The notes under the pieces are model-generated. The model was not told the origin of the DNA, did not search any database, and worked only from the letters and a program-made list of their open reading frames with translations. The position numbers and the translations under genes were made by a program. Positions 53,265-62,676 of a DNA stretch of 64,000 bases are shown in pieces. Origin of the DNA: Aliarcobacter cryaerophilus ATCC 43158 (GTDB taxonomy: Bacteria; Campylobacterota; Campylobacteria; Campylobacterales; Arcobacteraceae); assembly GCF_003660105.1 (NCBI RefSeq), contig NZ_CP032823.1, positions 930,001 through 994,000 on the forward strand, read 5' to 3'. Each line of letters opens with the position of its first letter. Within the stretch, counting starts at the first letter, position 1.

Positions 53265-54728
53265 CTATCTTTCTAAATACTCTTCATCACCCATTTTATC
53301 ATTTTTTCCACGAGCAATAACATGAATAGGTGTTCCTTCAAAATTAAACTTTTCTCTTAAAAAGTTAATTAAATATCTTTTATATGAGTAGTGTAAAAGT
53401 TGTGGTTTATTCATAACTAAAGCAATTCTTGGTGGTCTTGAGCTAAATTGTGTAGAGTAATAAATTCTTAAATATGCTCCATTTGGACTTGGAAGAGAGT
53501 GTCTAATTACTGCTTCTTCTATTACTTTGTTTAATTGTGAAGTTGGAATTCTTTGTGTATAGTTTTCAAAAATCTCTATAATTTTATCTTTTAATCTATC
53601 TATACTTCTTCCTGTTTTTGCTGAAACTGCTATGATTGGAGCATAAGATAAAAATCTAAATCTTCTTCTTACTTCTTCTTCCATTTTTTGAAATGTATCC
53701 ATATTTTCATCCCATTTATTTAAAACAATAATTGTTCCAAGACCATATTCATCAACTAATCCAGCAATTTTTTCATCTAAATCTGTAAGTTCTCTTGAAG
53801 CATCAAGAATAACTAAAGCAACATTTGCTTTTTCTAACATCTCTTTTGTTCGCATTAAGGCAAATTTTTCTATGCCTTCAATACTTCCTCTTCTTCTAAG
53901 TCCTGCTGTATCAACAAAAGTTATCTCTTTATCTTTGTAAGAGAAAGTCTCATCAACAGGATCTATCGTTGTTCCTGCAATACTTGAAACAACTGATCTT
54001 TCCATTCCAACAAGAGAGTTTAAGATAGATGATTTTCCAACATTAACTCTTCCGATAATAGCAACATTTATTGAAGTATCATCAACAATAAATTCTTCTT
54101 CTATTTTTTCTAATCCCTCAGCCGAAAAATCTTCGTTATTATCAAAATCTTGTTCAAAGAACTCATCTTCTAGCTCTTTTCTTCTTCTTTCTTCTTCCAT
54201 TCTTGCAACTGTTTCAGGATTCTCAGGAAGATGTTTATAAATCCACTCATAAAGTGTTTTTGTGCCACGATTATGAGAAACTGATATTCCAAATAGATTC
54301 TCTTCTCCTATTCCAAATTCAAAAAATTCCCAAAGCCTTTCTAGCTCTTTATCATTGTCAATTTTATTTACAATCAAAGCAAGCTCTTTACCTAATCTTT
54401 GAAGCTCATAAAATAGTTCTTTATCTTTATCATCTGGGATATTTTTTCCATCTACAATAAAAAGTATTATATCAGCCTCTTTTGCAGTTTTTACAGCCTT
54501 CTTTTTTACATTTGAAAAAATTTCATCATTTGTATCATCTATACCACCTGTATCAAGAATCAATGCACTTCTATCAATAATCTCTATCTCATGTCTTCTT
54601 ACATCTCTTGTTGTTCCAGAAACATCTGATACAATAGCTATTCTTTTATTTGCTATTCTATTAAAAAGTGATGATTTTCCAACATTTGGTTGCCCAATTA
54701 GTGCAATTTTTTTTAAGTTTTTTTCCAT
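53265..54728 (-). CDS. der: Ribosome-assembly GTPase Der (EngA)
   Basis: A 487-residue protein with two tandem GTPase domains and a KH-like C-terminus. G1 motifs are GQPNVGKSSL (about residue 12) and GRVNVGKSSIL (about 228). G3 motifs are DTGGIDD and DTAGLRRRG, and G4 motifs are NKID and NKWD. A long acidic insert (about 180-215, EFFEQDFDNNEDFSAEGLEKIEEE) separates the domains. Der is needed for 50S subunit maturation. Confidence 0.95.
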   Translation of the reverse strand: MEKNLKKIALIGQPNVGKSSLFNRIANKRIAIVSDVSGTTRDVRRHEIEIIDRSALILDTGGIDDTNDEIFSNVKKKAVKTAKEADIILFIVDGKNIPDDKDKELFYELQRLGKELALIVNKIDNDKELERLWEFFEFGIGEENLFGISVSHNRGTKTLYEWIYKHLPENPETVARMEEERRRKELEDEFFEQDFDNNEDFSAEGLEKIEEEFIVDDTSINVAIIGRVNVGKSSILNSLVGMERSVVSSIAGTTIDPVDETFSYKDKEITFVDTAGLRRRGSIEGIEKFALMRTKEMLEKANVALVILDASRELTDLDEKIAGLVDEYGLGTIIVLNKWDENMDTFQKMEEEVRRRFRFLSYAPIIAVSAKTGRSIDRLKDKIIEIFENYTQRIPTSQLNKVIEEAVIRHSLPSPNGAYLRIYYSTQFSSRPPRIALVMNKPQLLHYSYKRYLINFLREKFNFEGTPIHVIARGKNDKMGDEEYLER

Positions 54729-54757
54729 AAATTTTATCTAATCCTATTTTTATAAAT

Positions 54758-54791
54758 TAAAAAAGGTACTAGCAAAAGCTAATACCTTTTT
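54758..54791 (-). terminator. Terminator downstream of hpf
   Basis: A long hairpin, AAAAAGGTACTAGC and GCTAATACCTTTTT around AAAA, with one mismatch. On the minus strand it follows the hpf stop by about 18 bp and is followed by T residues. Confidence 0.75.
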
Positions 54792-54808
54792 GCATACTTT
54801 TTTCTATA

Positions 54809-55339
54809 TTAATAAAGTCCAAATTTTCCAGCAGCATTTGCCTTGTAAAGAACTCTCATATTGTCATCTTTGTCATAAAAAACTTTAAACAAAGCAGTTG
54901 AATTTTTCAACTCTTCTAAAGCTTCTTCAATATCTATTGGCTTATAAGAAGTTAATCTTTGAGGTATAATCTCATCTTCAAATTTTTCAAGCTCTTTTGC
55001 TATACCATCTTCTACTTCAACAGCTTCACTAAATTTTGTAGCTTTGTGAGCAGTTATTTTGTCATTGTGTCTTCTTAAAACTTTTGATACTCTATCTGTT
55101 GCTATATCAATTGCAGTATATAAATCTTTATCTTTTTGCTTGATAACAACTGTATCTATATTTGCAATATTTAAAGAGAATTCAAAAGTAAAACCTTTTG
55201 CTTTTTCATCTCCAACAATCGTAGAAGTAACTGAAATAATATCCAAGTTATATTTTTTAAATGTATCTATTGAACTATTTATATAATCTTTTATTGCATC
55301 CGTAAGTTTTATATGTCTTCCTACTATACTTGTATTCAT
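54809..55339 (-). CDS. hpf: Ribosome hibernation promoting factor, long form
   Basis: A 176-residue protein. The N-terminal HPF/YfiA domain (about 1-100) starts MNTSIVGRHIKLTDAIKDYI and includes DLYTAIDIATDRVSKVLRRHNDK. The C-terminal dimerisation domain (about 120-176) ends RVLYKANAAGKFGLY. The two-domain long form forms 100S ribosome dimers in stationary phase. The ATG at 55339 has a clear AAGGAG site, and a terminator follows the gene. Confidence 0.9.
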   Translation of the reverse strand: MNTSIVGRHIKLTDAIKDYINSSIDTFKKYNLDIISVTSTIVGDEKAKGFTFEFSLNIANIDTVVIKQKDKDLYTAIDIATDRVSKVLRRHNDKITAHKATKFSEAVEVEDGIAKELEKFEDEIIPQRLTSYKPIDIEEALEELKNSTALFKVFYDKDDNMRVLYKANAAGKFGLY

Positions 55340-55440
55340 AATTACTCCTTGAAATAAAATATCTTTATTCTAGCATAATTTCCTTTTATTGTATGAGAAT
55401 TTCTGATAAAATTTAATTAAAACTTAGAAAAGGTCTATTT

Positions 55441-55593
55441 GTGGAAGTATTATTGTTTATTTCATACTTTATATTTTTTTTAATTGCTTTTATTCTTACT
55501 TTTGTAAGCTTAAAATATTTTATTACAATGTGGAAATTTAAAAATAGAAAAAAAGATGGAAGTGAAGATGATAATTTTAAAAGATTTGATTAA
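55441..55593 (+). CDS. Small single-helix membrane protein, 50 aa, GTG start
   Basis: A short ORF on the strand opposite its neighbours. The GTG at 55441 follows AAAAGG (55428-55433), and a TAAAAT -10 lies near 55406-55411. The product has one hydrophobic segment (about residues 2-28, MEVLLFISYFIFFLIAF...) and a charged tail (KNRKKDGSEDDNFKRFD). The layout is typical of small membrane proteins, but no family is recognised. It occupies the otherwise empty gap between hpf and the SDR gene. Confidence 0.45.
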   Translation: MEVLLFISYFIFFLIAFILTFVSLKYFITMWKFKNRKKDGSEDDNFKRFD

Positions 55594-55627
55594 ATAAAAT
55601 TAAAAATTAACCTTATTTAAGTATTTA

Positions 55628-56332
55628 TTAAGAGTCTAAAAACTCTTTTTCCAAATTTTCTTTGTCATCTTTTAGTCTTCTTTTTATCATTTTAGAAAAA
55701 TCATCAGGATAAATTTCAAATTCATTATTTTTTATTCCATTTATAATATTTGAAACTATATAAGAAGTTGAACTTTTTGGCATATCTTGCCCTTTTGTCA
55801 TATTTGTATCGATTGGTCCTGGTAAAACTTCATACACTTTTATATTTTCTTTTTGTAACTCTGCTCTAAAAGCTTGTGTTAAAGAGTGCAAGGCACTTTT
55901 TGAAGCACAATAAAGTCCCATGATAGGAAGATTTATTAAAGCTAAAATTGAAGTAATATTCACAATAGAGCCATTTTCATTTAACTTTTTTGATAATATT
56001 TGACAACTGTTTAGTGTTCCAAAAAGATTTACTTCAAAATCAATTTTAGTATCATCGAAAACTTTTTTTAAGCTATTTACACCAGCATTATTTATTAAAT
56101 AATCAATATTTTCTATTTTAGAAGCTATTTCTTCTAAGTCATCTTTTTTTGTAATATCTAAAGAAAAAGTCTCTATTTTTAATGATAATTTTTTTAATTC
56201 TTCTAATTTTTCTAAATCTCTTGCTGTACAATATATTTTTTTTACATTCTCTTTTAATAAAGCTTCAATAAAAGATTTAGCTAAACCACCATTTGCACCT
56301 GTAATAAATACTACTTTATTTTCAAAACACAT
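55628..56332 (-). CDS. Short-chain dehydrogenase/reductase
   Basis: A 234-residue classical SDR. The nucleotide motif is TGANGGLAKSF (residues 10-20), NNAG lies in YLINNAGVNSL, the catalytic Ser is in NITSILALI, and YxxxK is in GLYCASKSAL. PGPIDTNMTKG is the usual post-catalytic block. NAD(P) dependence is expected; the substrate is not predictable. It starts 18 bp after the ftsK stop on the same strand. Confidence 0.85.
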   Translation of the reverse strand: MCFENKVVFITGANGGLAKSFIEALLKENVKKIYCTARDLEKLEELKKLSLKIETFSLDITKKDDLEEIASKIENIDYLINNAGVNSLKKVFDDTKIDFEVNLFGTLNSCQILSKKLNENGSIVNITSILALINLPIMGLYCASKSALHSLTQAFRAELQKENIKVYEVLPGPIDTNMTKGQDMPKSSTSYIVSNIINGIKNNEFEIYPDDFSKMIKRRLKDDKENLEKEFLDS

Positions 56333-56350
56333 ATCAACTCCTTTATTTAA

Positions 56351-58603
56351 TTATTGAACTAAAATTTCTCTATTTCCTCGAGCATCAACTTCGCTTAGAA
56401 CACCTGTTTTCTCAAGTTGTTCTATAATCGTTGCAGCTCTGTTATACCCTATTTTTAATCTTCTTTGAAGATATGAGATAGATGTTTTTTTATCTGTTAT
56501 TATCACATCTTTTGCATCTTCATACAAATCATCCAAAACTATATCTTCATCACTAATATTTCTAGCACCTTTTGAACCACTAGAACTTGAACCTAGATTT
56601 TTATCTTTTATAAAATTCATATCATATTCAACTTCTCTTTGATCTTTTAAAAACTCTACAACTTTTTCGATTTCAGTTTCAGTACTCCAAGGAGCATGAA
56701 TTCGTACAAGTCCAGGCATTCCTGGAGGAGTAAATAACATATCTCCTCTTCCTAATAAAGATTCAGCACCCATAGAATCAAGTATAATTTTAGAATCTAT
56801 TTTTTGCCCTACTTTATAAGATAATCTGCTTGGCAAATTTGCTTTAATAAGTCCCGTTACGACATCAACGCTTGGTCTTTGAGTTGCTACTATTAGGTGA
56901 ATCCCACTAGCTCTTGCCATTTGAGCAAGTCTTGCGATTGAGTATTCAACATCTTTACCGCTTGTCATCATTAAATCGGCTAACTCATCAATTACTACAA
57001 CAATATAAGGCATTGTAGGAAGCCCTTCTTTTTGTGCTTTTTCGTTAAAATTTTCAATATTTTTTGTTTTTGTTTTTGCCATTAATGTATAACGTCTTTC
57101 CATCTCACCAACCATATTTGCTAGTGCATTAATTGCATCAACAGCTTTCGTAATAACAGGAGTTAAAAGATGTGGAATATCATTGTACATAGAAAACTCA
57201 AGCATTTTTGGATCAATCATTACTAATCTCAAATTATCTGGTGAATTTTTATATAGTAAAGATAGAATCATTGAGTTAATTCCAACTGATTTTCCACTTC
57301 CAGTTGTTCCAGCAATTAGTAAATGTGGAAGTTTTTTAAGATCTGTTACAAAAGGTTTTCCAACAATATCTTTTCCTAAAATCATAGTTAATGGAGACTT
57401 TGAATTTTGAAAAATCTCACTATCTAGCATCTCTTTTAGATAAATTGTTTGTGTATCTTCATTTGGAACTTCAATTCCAACTACATCTTTCCCTGGAATT
57501 GGCGCTTGAATTCTTATTGTTTGGGCTTTTAAAGCCATTGCTAAGTCATCTTGTAAGCTTAAGATTTTTGAAACTTTTACATTTGGAGCTGGTTTAAACT
57601 CAAAAGTTGTAACAACTGGTCCTGTGTAAGTTCTTACAACATCTCCATCAATTTTAAACATAGCAAGTTTATCAAGTAAATCTGCTATTTTTTTATCTAT
57701 AAATGCTTCGTTTACTTTTGTTTTATTCTCTTTTGGTGCTTCTTGAAAGAAGTTTGTAGGTGGAAGCATAAAATCTTTTGGTTTTTCAGTCTTTCCAAAC
57801 TCTAACTCACTTAGAAGTTTTGCATTTTCTTCAAGTTCATCAACAATTAAATTATTATTGCTTTGATTGTTATTTGTAAGTTCACTAAAAATATCTTCCT
57901 CTTCTTCTTCTTTGTAGATTAGTTCTTCTTCTGAAATTTTTTGATTTTCAAAAATTACTTTTTCTTCTTTTGGTTTTGGAACAGATTTTGGTTTTTCTTG
58001 ATATGTTTTTTGTTCAACTCTTTGTTCAATTTTGTAATTATTTACTTTTTGCTCATTTATTTTTTTTAGGCTGTTTTGTTTTAATTTTATTCTACCTTTT
58101 AGCTTTTTTAAATCATCGATTGTTATATTTAAAGTTTCAAAAAGAATTAAAATACAGATACTAAAACCTATCAAAACAAAAATATAAAGTCCCGCTTGTC
58201 CAATAAAAGGTGTAAATGCATCTACTAAAATATTACCTATTTCTCCTCTTTCATAAGGATTTTCAAGCAAAAGAGTTTGAAAAATCAAAGATATAAATAA
58301 AAATAGAAATACTACCGATATATTTAGGATTAAATCTCTATAATCAAGTCCTTTTTTAAAATTTATAAGATACAAAGGGTAGATTAGTAAAAGCAAATAA
58401 ATATAAGATAAATATGAAAAATACTTAAATGAGAAGTTAGCAAAACTAGCTCCAACATTTCCTACAACATCCTTTGTACTAATTAAAGTTGTAAATTGAA
58501 AATATAAAATAATAAATAAAATAATTAATGAAACGACTTTCTTAGCTATAATAAATCCTTTTATTTTAGTAATTTTGATATTTTTCCCTGAAGCTTGAGC
58601 CAA
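56351..58603 (-). CDS. ftsK: DNA translocase FtsK
   Basis: Up to 750 residues: four membrane helices in the first 180 residues, a charged Lys/Glu/Gln-rich linker (about 185-320), the alpha/beta motor (about 330-665; Walker A AGTTGSGKSVG, Walker B IVVVIDELADLM) and a C-terminal winged-helix gamma domain (about 685-750) that reads polar sequences and activates Xer. It segregates termini and resolves dimers with XerH at dif. The start is uncertain. TTG at 58603 lies inside lpxD without a ribosome binding site, while AAAAGGA near 58557 points to a start near 58547-58552, where only ATT or ATA is available. Confidence 0.92.
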   Translation of the reverse strand: MAQASGKNIKITKIKGFIIAKKVVSLIILFIILYFQFTTLISTKDVVGNVGASFANFSFKYFSYLSYIYLLLLIYPLYLINFKKGLDYRDLILNISVVFLFLFISLIFQTLLLENPYERGEIGNILVDAFTPFIGQAGLYIFVLIGFSICILILFETLNITIDDLKKLKGRIKLKQNSLKKINEQKVNNYKIEQRVEQKTYQEKPKSVPKPKEEKVIFENQKISEEELIYKEEEEEDIFSELTNNNQSNNNLIVDELEENAKLLSELEFGKTEKPKDFMLPPTNFFQEAPKENKTKVNEAFIDKKIADLLDKLAMFKIDGDVVRTYTGPVVTTFEFKPAPNVKVSKILSLQDDLAMALKAQTIRIQAPIPGKDVVGIEVPNEDTQTIYLKEMLDSEIFQNSKSPLTMILGKDIVGKPFVTDLKKLPHLLIAGTTGSGKSVGINSMILSLLYKNSPDNLRLVMIDPKMLEFSMYNDIPHLLTPVITKAVDAINALANMVGEMERRYTLMAKTKTKNIENFNEKAQKEGLPTMPYIVVVIDELADLMMTSGKDVEYSIARLAQMARASGIHLIVATQRPSVDVVTGLIKANLPSRLSYKVGQKIDSKIILDSMGAESLLGRGDMLFTPPGMPGLVRIHAPWSTETEIEKVVEFLKDQREVEYDMNFIKDKNLGSSSSGSKGARNISDEDIVLDDLYEDAKDVIITDKKTSISYLQRRLKIGYNRAATIIEQLEKTGVLSEVDARGNREILVQ

Positions 58604-59508
58604 TCTCTATGCTCAATCAAAGGAAAACCAGCCCAAGTTTTTTTAGGCTCTTTTATAGATTTTGTAACTCCACCTCGAGCTGCAATAGTAGAAAATGCAG
58701 CAATTTCTAGATGTCCAGAAGTAGCACTTTGTCCACCCATAATCACATATGGCTGTAAAGTTGTAGAACCGCTAAGTCCAACTTGAGTAACCAAAATAGA
58801 ACCTCTACCAATTTTACAGTTATGTGCTATGTGAACTAGATTATCAATTCTTACACCATCTTCAATAATAGTAGATGAGAAAACAGCTCTATCTATTGTG
58901 CAATTTGCTCCAATTTCTACATCATTTCCTATTATTACATTTCCATTTTGATATATTTTGATATATTTTCCATCTTTTGTGTGAGCAAAACCAAAACCAT
59001 CACTTCCAATAACTGTTCCAGAGTGAATAATACAATCATCTCCAATATTACAATCTCTATAAATTGTAATATTTGGATAAATTATTGTGTTATTTCCAAT
59101 AGTTACACAATCTGCTATAAAACTTCCAGACATAATAGTACAATTTTTACCAATAACTACATTTTTTCCTAAATGTACATTTGGCATAATTGTTGTATTT
59201 TCTCCAATTATTGGCTCATTTCCATCATTTTCAATAAGTTTTGGTGCAAAAAGTTTACTAGCTTTTGCTAAATTTATATAGGGTTCATCACAAACTATTG
59301 CGATAGTTCCAGCTGGAACCTCTTGTTCAAACTCTTTATTTACAAAAACAGCTGCAGCTTTTGTATCTTTTAAGATACTTACATATTTTGAGCTCTCTAA
59401 AAAACTAAGCTCACTATTTTTTGCATCTTTTAGACCATTTAAACCACTAATCTCAATATTGCACTCGCAAGGAAGATTTAAATAATCCAATATCACTTGT
59501 AATTTCAT
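58561..59508 (-). CDS. lpxD: UDP-3-O-acylglucosamine N-acyltransferase
   Basis: A 315-residue left-handed beta-helix enzyme of lipid A synthesis. The N-terminal uridine-binding domain (about 1-95) has LSFLESSKY. Hexapeptide repeats run from about 105 to 270 (for example IGKNCTIMSG and IGNNTIIYP). The catalytic His lies in VHIAHNCKIGRGS. It adds the second hydroxyacyl chain to UDP-acyl-glucosamine. It lies 3 bp after ilvH and may overlap ftsK. The order ilvB-ilvH-lpxD is, from memory, shared with Campylobacter. Confidence 0.93.
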   Translation of the reverse strand: MKLQVILDYLNLPCECNIEISGLNGLKDAKNSELSFLESSKYVSILKDTKAAAVFVNKEFEQEVPAGTIAIVCDEPYINLAKASKLFAPKLIENDGNEPIIGENTTIMPNVHLGKNVVIGKNCTIMSGSFIADCVTIGNNTIIYPNITIYRDCNIGDDCIIHSGTVIGSDGFGFAHTKDGKYIKIYQNGNVIIGNDVEIGANCTIDRAVFSSTIIEDGVRIDNLVHIAHNCKIGRGSILVTQVGLSGSTTLQPYVIMGGQSATSGHLEIAAFSTIAARGGVTKSIKEPKKTWAGFPLIEHRDWLKLQGKISKLLK

Positions 59509-59511
59509 AAA

Positions 59512-60009
59512 TTATCTCTCCATAGCAACTATACCACTTCTTACAACTTCAAGTGGGTTAAATTTTTCCATAACTTTTATAAAATTTATAATTCTATCAC
59601 TTGAATCTGTTGCAGATACTATGATTGAATCATGAGTTACATTTTGAATACTTCCATGATATGCTCTTGCTATAACATCTATATCTGCAAGGTTATTATC
59701 TATTGAAAACTTTATTAAAACTGTATCTTTTTCTATAACATTTTTATGTTCATTTACTTTTAAAACAGGAATTAATTTATTTAACTGCTTTACAATTTGA
59801 TCTATCACTCTTTTATCACCAGTTGTTACTATTGTCATTCTTGAGTATGGACTATCTTCCATTGGTGCAACTGTCAAAGAATCTATATTGTAACCACGTG
59901 CTGAAAAAAGTCCAACAATTCTTGATAAAACATTGTGTTCATTTAAAACAACTACAGAGATAACTTGTCTTATTGTTTCACTATTGTAATAGTTATTAAA
60001 ATTACTCAT
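59512..60009 (-). CDS. ilvH: Acetolactate synthase, small regulatory subunit
   Basis: A 165-residue regulatory subunit with an N-terminal ACT domain (about 14-90; VVLNEHNVLSRIVGLFSARGYNIDSLTVAP) and a C-terminal ACT-like half. It confers valine feedback on the catalytic subunit. The start overlaps the ilvB stop by one base, so expression is coupled. Confidence 0.93.
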   Translation of the reverse strand: MSNFNNYYNSETIRQVISVVVLNEHNVLSRIVGLFSARGYNIDSLTVAPMEDSPYSRMTIVTTGDKRVIDQIVKQLNKLIPVLKVNEHKNVIEKDTVLIKFSIDNNLADIDVIARAYHGSIQNVTHDSIIVSATDSSDRIINFIKVMEKFNPLEVVRSGIVAMER

Positions 60010-61706
60010 TATCTATCTCCTTTTAGTAAAGTCATCTCATTTAATGAATGTCCGTTTGGAACCATTGGTAATACCTCTTCATTTCTTGCAACAATTACTT
60101 CAATCATTGCTGGTTTTCTTTTCTCAACAGCATCTTTAAAAGCTTCATCAAACTCTTTTTTAGTTGAAACTGTATAACCTAAGCAGTTAAAAGCTTCTGC
60201 TAACATCTTAAACTTTGGTTGAGCAGTTAAATCAGTTTGTGCTAATCTATTTTCATAAAACATAGTTTGCCATTGTCTAACCATTCCCAAATAGTTGTTA
60301 TTTAAGACAATATTTATTACAGGTAATTCATATTCACTACAAGTCATAAGCTCTTGAATATTCATTAAAATAGATCCATCTCCTGTAAAGTTAACAACTA
60401 CTCTATTTGTACCTTTAAATGCTCTAGCAGCTCCTAAAGCAGCTGGTAATCCAAACCCCATAGTTCCTAAACCTCCACTAGTTATCCATTGTCGTGGATG
60501 TGAAAATGGAAAAAATTGAGCAGTCCACATTTGATGTTGCCCAACATCTGTTGAAATAATTGCATTATCTCCTAATATTTTTCCAACTCTTTGAATTGGC
60601 CATTGAGGTTTTATTAAATCATCTGTATCAATATATCTTAAAGGCTCTTTTTCTCTATAGTCCTTGAGTAATTCAACCCAATTTGAAAAATCATTTATAT
60701 CATAATTTTCAGCATCTTCAATCATAGCTTCAACTGTAAGTTTTAAATCACCAACAATTGGATAATCAGCAACAACAAGCTTTGCAATACTTGTAGGATC
60801 AATATCTATATGAATAACTTTTGCCTTAGACGCAAATTCGTCAAGTCTTCCCGTAACTCTATCATCAAATCTAGCACCTAAAGAGATAAGTAAATCAGTC
60901 TCATGAGCTGCCATATTTGCAGCATATTCACCATGCATTCCTAACATTCCAAAGAAAAGTGGATTTTCATCTCCCATAACTCCTCTTGCCATCAAAGTTT
61001 CAACAGCTGGAATATTTAGTTTTTTTGCTAAATCTCTAATTTCATACCCACAATTTGATAAAATAGCACCACCACCAACATACAAAAGAGGTTTTTTAGC
61101 ATTTGAAATAGCTTCCATAGCTCTTTTTAATTGCTTTTTATTATAGTTCAATGTAGGTTTATATGTTGGCATACTTACTTCACTAGGATATATAAATTCT
61201 CCTATTTGTGCTGTTATGTCTTTTGGAATATCAACATGAACAGGTCCTGGTCTACCTGTACTTGCTAGATGAAATGCCTCTTTTATTATTCTTGGTAAAT
61301 CTTCTATTTTATTTACCAAATAGTTATGTTTTGTACATGGTCTTGAAATTCCAACTGCATCTATTTCTTGGAAACCATCAGTTCCAATAATTGTTGTTGG
61401 AACTTGTCCTGAAATTATTACTACTGGAATTGAATCCATATAAGCATCTGCAATACCAGTTATTGCATTTGTAAATCCCGGACCTGAAGTTACTATTGCA
61501 ACTCCAGTTTTTCCAGTACTTCTAGCATAGCCTTCGGCTGCTATAACACAAGCTTGTTCATGTCTGTTTAAAATATGTTCAAAATAATTTTGCTTGTAGA
61601 TTTCATCATAGACGTTCATAATGGCACCACCTGGGTATCCAAATACAACTTCTACCCCTTCTTGATGTAATGATTCAATTACCATTTTTGCGCCACTCAT
61701 TTTCAT
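60009..61706 (-). CDS. ilvB: Acetolactate synthase, large catalytic subunit
   Basis: A ThDP-dependent enzyme of about 565 residues for the first common step of valine/leucine/isoleucine synthesis. GGAIMNVYDEIY and HEQACVIAAEGYAR carry the cofactor-activating Glu. The ThDP/Mg motif runs from NFTGDGSILMNIQEL to NIVLNNNYLGMVRQWQ, and the N-terminal VVFGYPGG is typical. The ATG at 61706 is chosen because GGAG sits six bases before it; a TTG at 61718 is itself part of that ribosome binding site. Confidence 0.95.
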   Translation of the reverse strand: MKMSGAKMVIESLHQEGVEVVFGYPGGAIMNVYDEIYKQNYFEHILNRHEQACVIAAEGYARSTGKTGVAIVTSGPGFTNAITGIADAYMDSIPVVIISGQVPTTIIGTDGFQEIDAVGISRPCTKHNYLVNKIEDLPRIIKEAFHLASTGRPGPVHVDIPKDITAQIGEFIYPSEVSMPTYKPTLNYNKKQLKRAMEAISNAKKPLLYVGGGAILSNCGYEIRDLAKKLNIPAVETLMARGVMGDENPLFFGMLGMHGEYAANMAAHETDLLISLGARFDDRVTGRLDEFASKAKVIHIDIDPTSIAKLVVADYPIVGDLKLTVEAMIEDAENYDINDFSNWVELLKDYREKEPLRYIDTDDLIKPQWPIQRVGKILGDNAIISTDVGQHQMWTAQFFPFSHPRQWITSGGLGTMGFGLPAALGAARAFKGTNRVVVNFTGDGSILMNIQELMTCSEYELPVINIVLNNNYLGMVRQWQTMFYENRLAQTDLTAQPKFKMLAEAFNCLGYTVSTKKEFDEAFKDAVEKRKPAMIEVIVARNEEVLPMVPNGHSLNEMTLLKGDR

Positions 61707-61840
61707 GCGATTCTCCAATATTTAAAAATAAGTTTAGATTTTACTCAATTTTTGATTAAATTATCGTTTTTAAAAGCTATGAAAGAGTTAATTTATCTAT
61801 ATTTTTTGATTGAGCCTAAAATATTTTATTATTTTTCTGA

Positions 61841-61871
61841 TATAATAATTTACAAAATCTTTTTAAGGAGA
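61841..61871 (+). promoter_or_regulatory. Promoter -10 and ribosome binding site for the flagellin-like gene
   Basis: TATAAT at 61841-61846 and AAGGAG at 61866-61871, six bases before the ATG at 61878. They fix the start. No flagellar sigma28 or sigma54 promoter pattern is evident. Confidence 0.55.
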
Positions 61872-61877
61872 TTATAT

Positions 61878-62669
61878 ATGGATATAGGTTCAATAAATAG
61901 TACAAGCAGTATTCAAAATTTAAATAATTTAAACAACAATTCAGGTGTTGCTTTAAACAAAACTCAATTAAAATATAGTATTGATGATTTCAAAAGTAAT
62001 TCATCTGAAGCCTTGACTGTAAGTAGAAGTTCTATTTTAAAAAGTGAATTTTCCCAAGATATTCAGTCAATAAATGATGGTATTGCAAAATCTCAAATCT
62101 CACAAGCTTCAATGGATAAGCTTCAAGATTTTATGAAAAATATCCAAAATAAACTTGAAAATAGTCAAAATTTTGAAAATAAAAATGATTTAAAACAAGA
62201 GATAAATCAAGAGTTAAGAAACTTCAACCAACAGGCTTTTGATACAAAGTATAAAGAAGAAAACCTTATTGCAAGTAGATATAATGATCAAAAAGAGAGT
62301 ATCCAAATAAGCTCTAGTAATAATCTATTTTCAATTGATAAACCAAATGTTGCAAATTTTACAAACGATATTTTTGATGTTGTAAATAACAATGACTTAA
62401 ATAACCCTCAAAATATTGAAAGTGCTCTAAATAAAGTTGCAAATACTTCAAAACAACTTCAAGAGTTATCTGGTCAATTTGTAGATTTCTCAAAACAGTT
62501 ACAAGCTGATGCCAAAAATAAAATTATAGAACAAAACTACAATCAAACTATTGATTTTGGAAGAGAATCAAGTAACTTTTCAAAAGCAAATATAAATATA
62601 AATGCTGGATATTTAGCTGCTTCTCAGGCTAATGTAATTCAAGAACAAAGTGTAAGACTCCTTTCTTAA
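61878..62669 (+). CDS. Protein with a flagellin-like C-terminal segment
   Basis: A 263-residue protein rich in Ser, Asn and Gln, with no signal peptide. The last 40 residues (FGRESSNFSKANININAGY then LAASQANVIQEQSVRLLS) follow the heptad pattern of the flagellin D0 C-terminal helix (E-S-F-K-NI-A-LAQAN...LL). The middle (about 75-160) is probably coiled-coil. The N-terminus lacks the matching flagellin D0 block, so it is not a filament flagellin. It may be a flagellar-export substrate or accessory protein. It is monocistronic and converges on ppx with 7 bp between the genes. Confidence 0.55.
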   Translation: MDIGSINSTSSIQNLNNLNNNSGVALNKTQLKYSIDDFKSNSSEALTVSRSSILKSEFSQDIQSINDGIAKSQISQASMDKLQDFMKNIQNKLENSQNFENKNDLKQEINQELRNFNQQAFDTKYKEENLIASRYNDQKESIQISSSNNLFSIDKPNVANFTNDIFDVVNNNDLNNPQNIESALNKVANTSKQLQELSGQFVDFSKQLQADAKNKIIEQNYNQTIDFGRESSNFSKANININAGYLAASQANVIQEQSVRLLS

Positions 62670-62676
62670 TGGAGCT

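Noticed and set aside
55590-55620. Inverted repeat TTAAATAA/TTATTTAA as a terminator
   Set aside because: It has only 8 A-T pairs with a 15-nt loop; expected by chance in this composition.
61752-61877. Upstream extension of the flagellin-like ORF
   Set aside because: It spans the promoter box and the AAGGAG ribosome binding site, so the real start is 61878.
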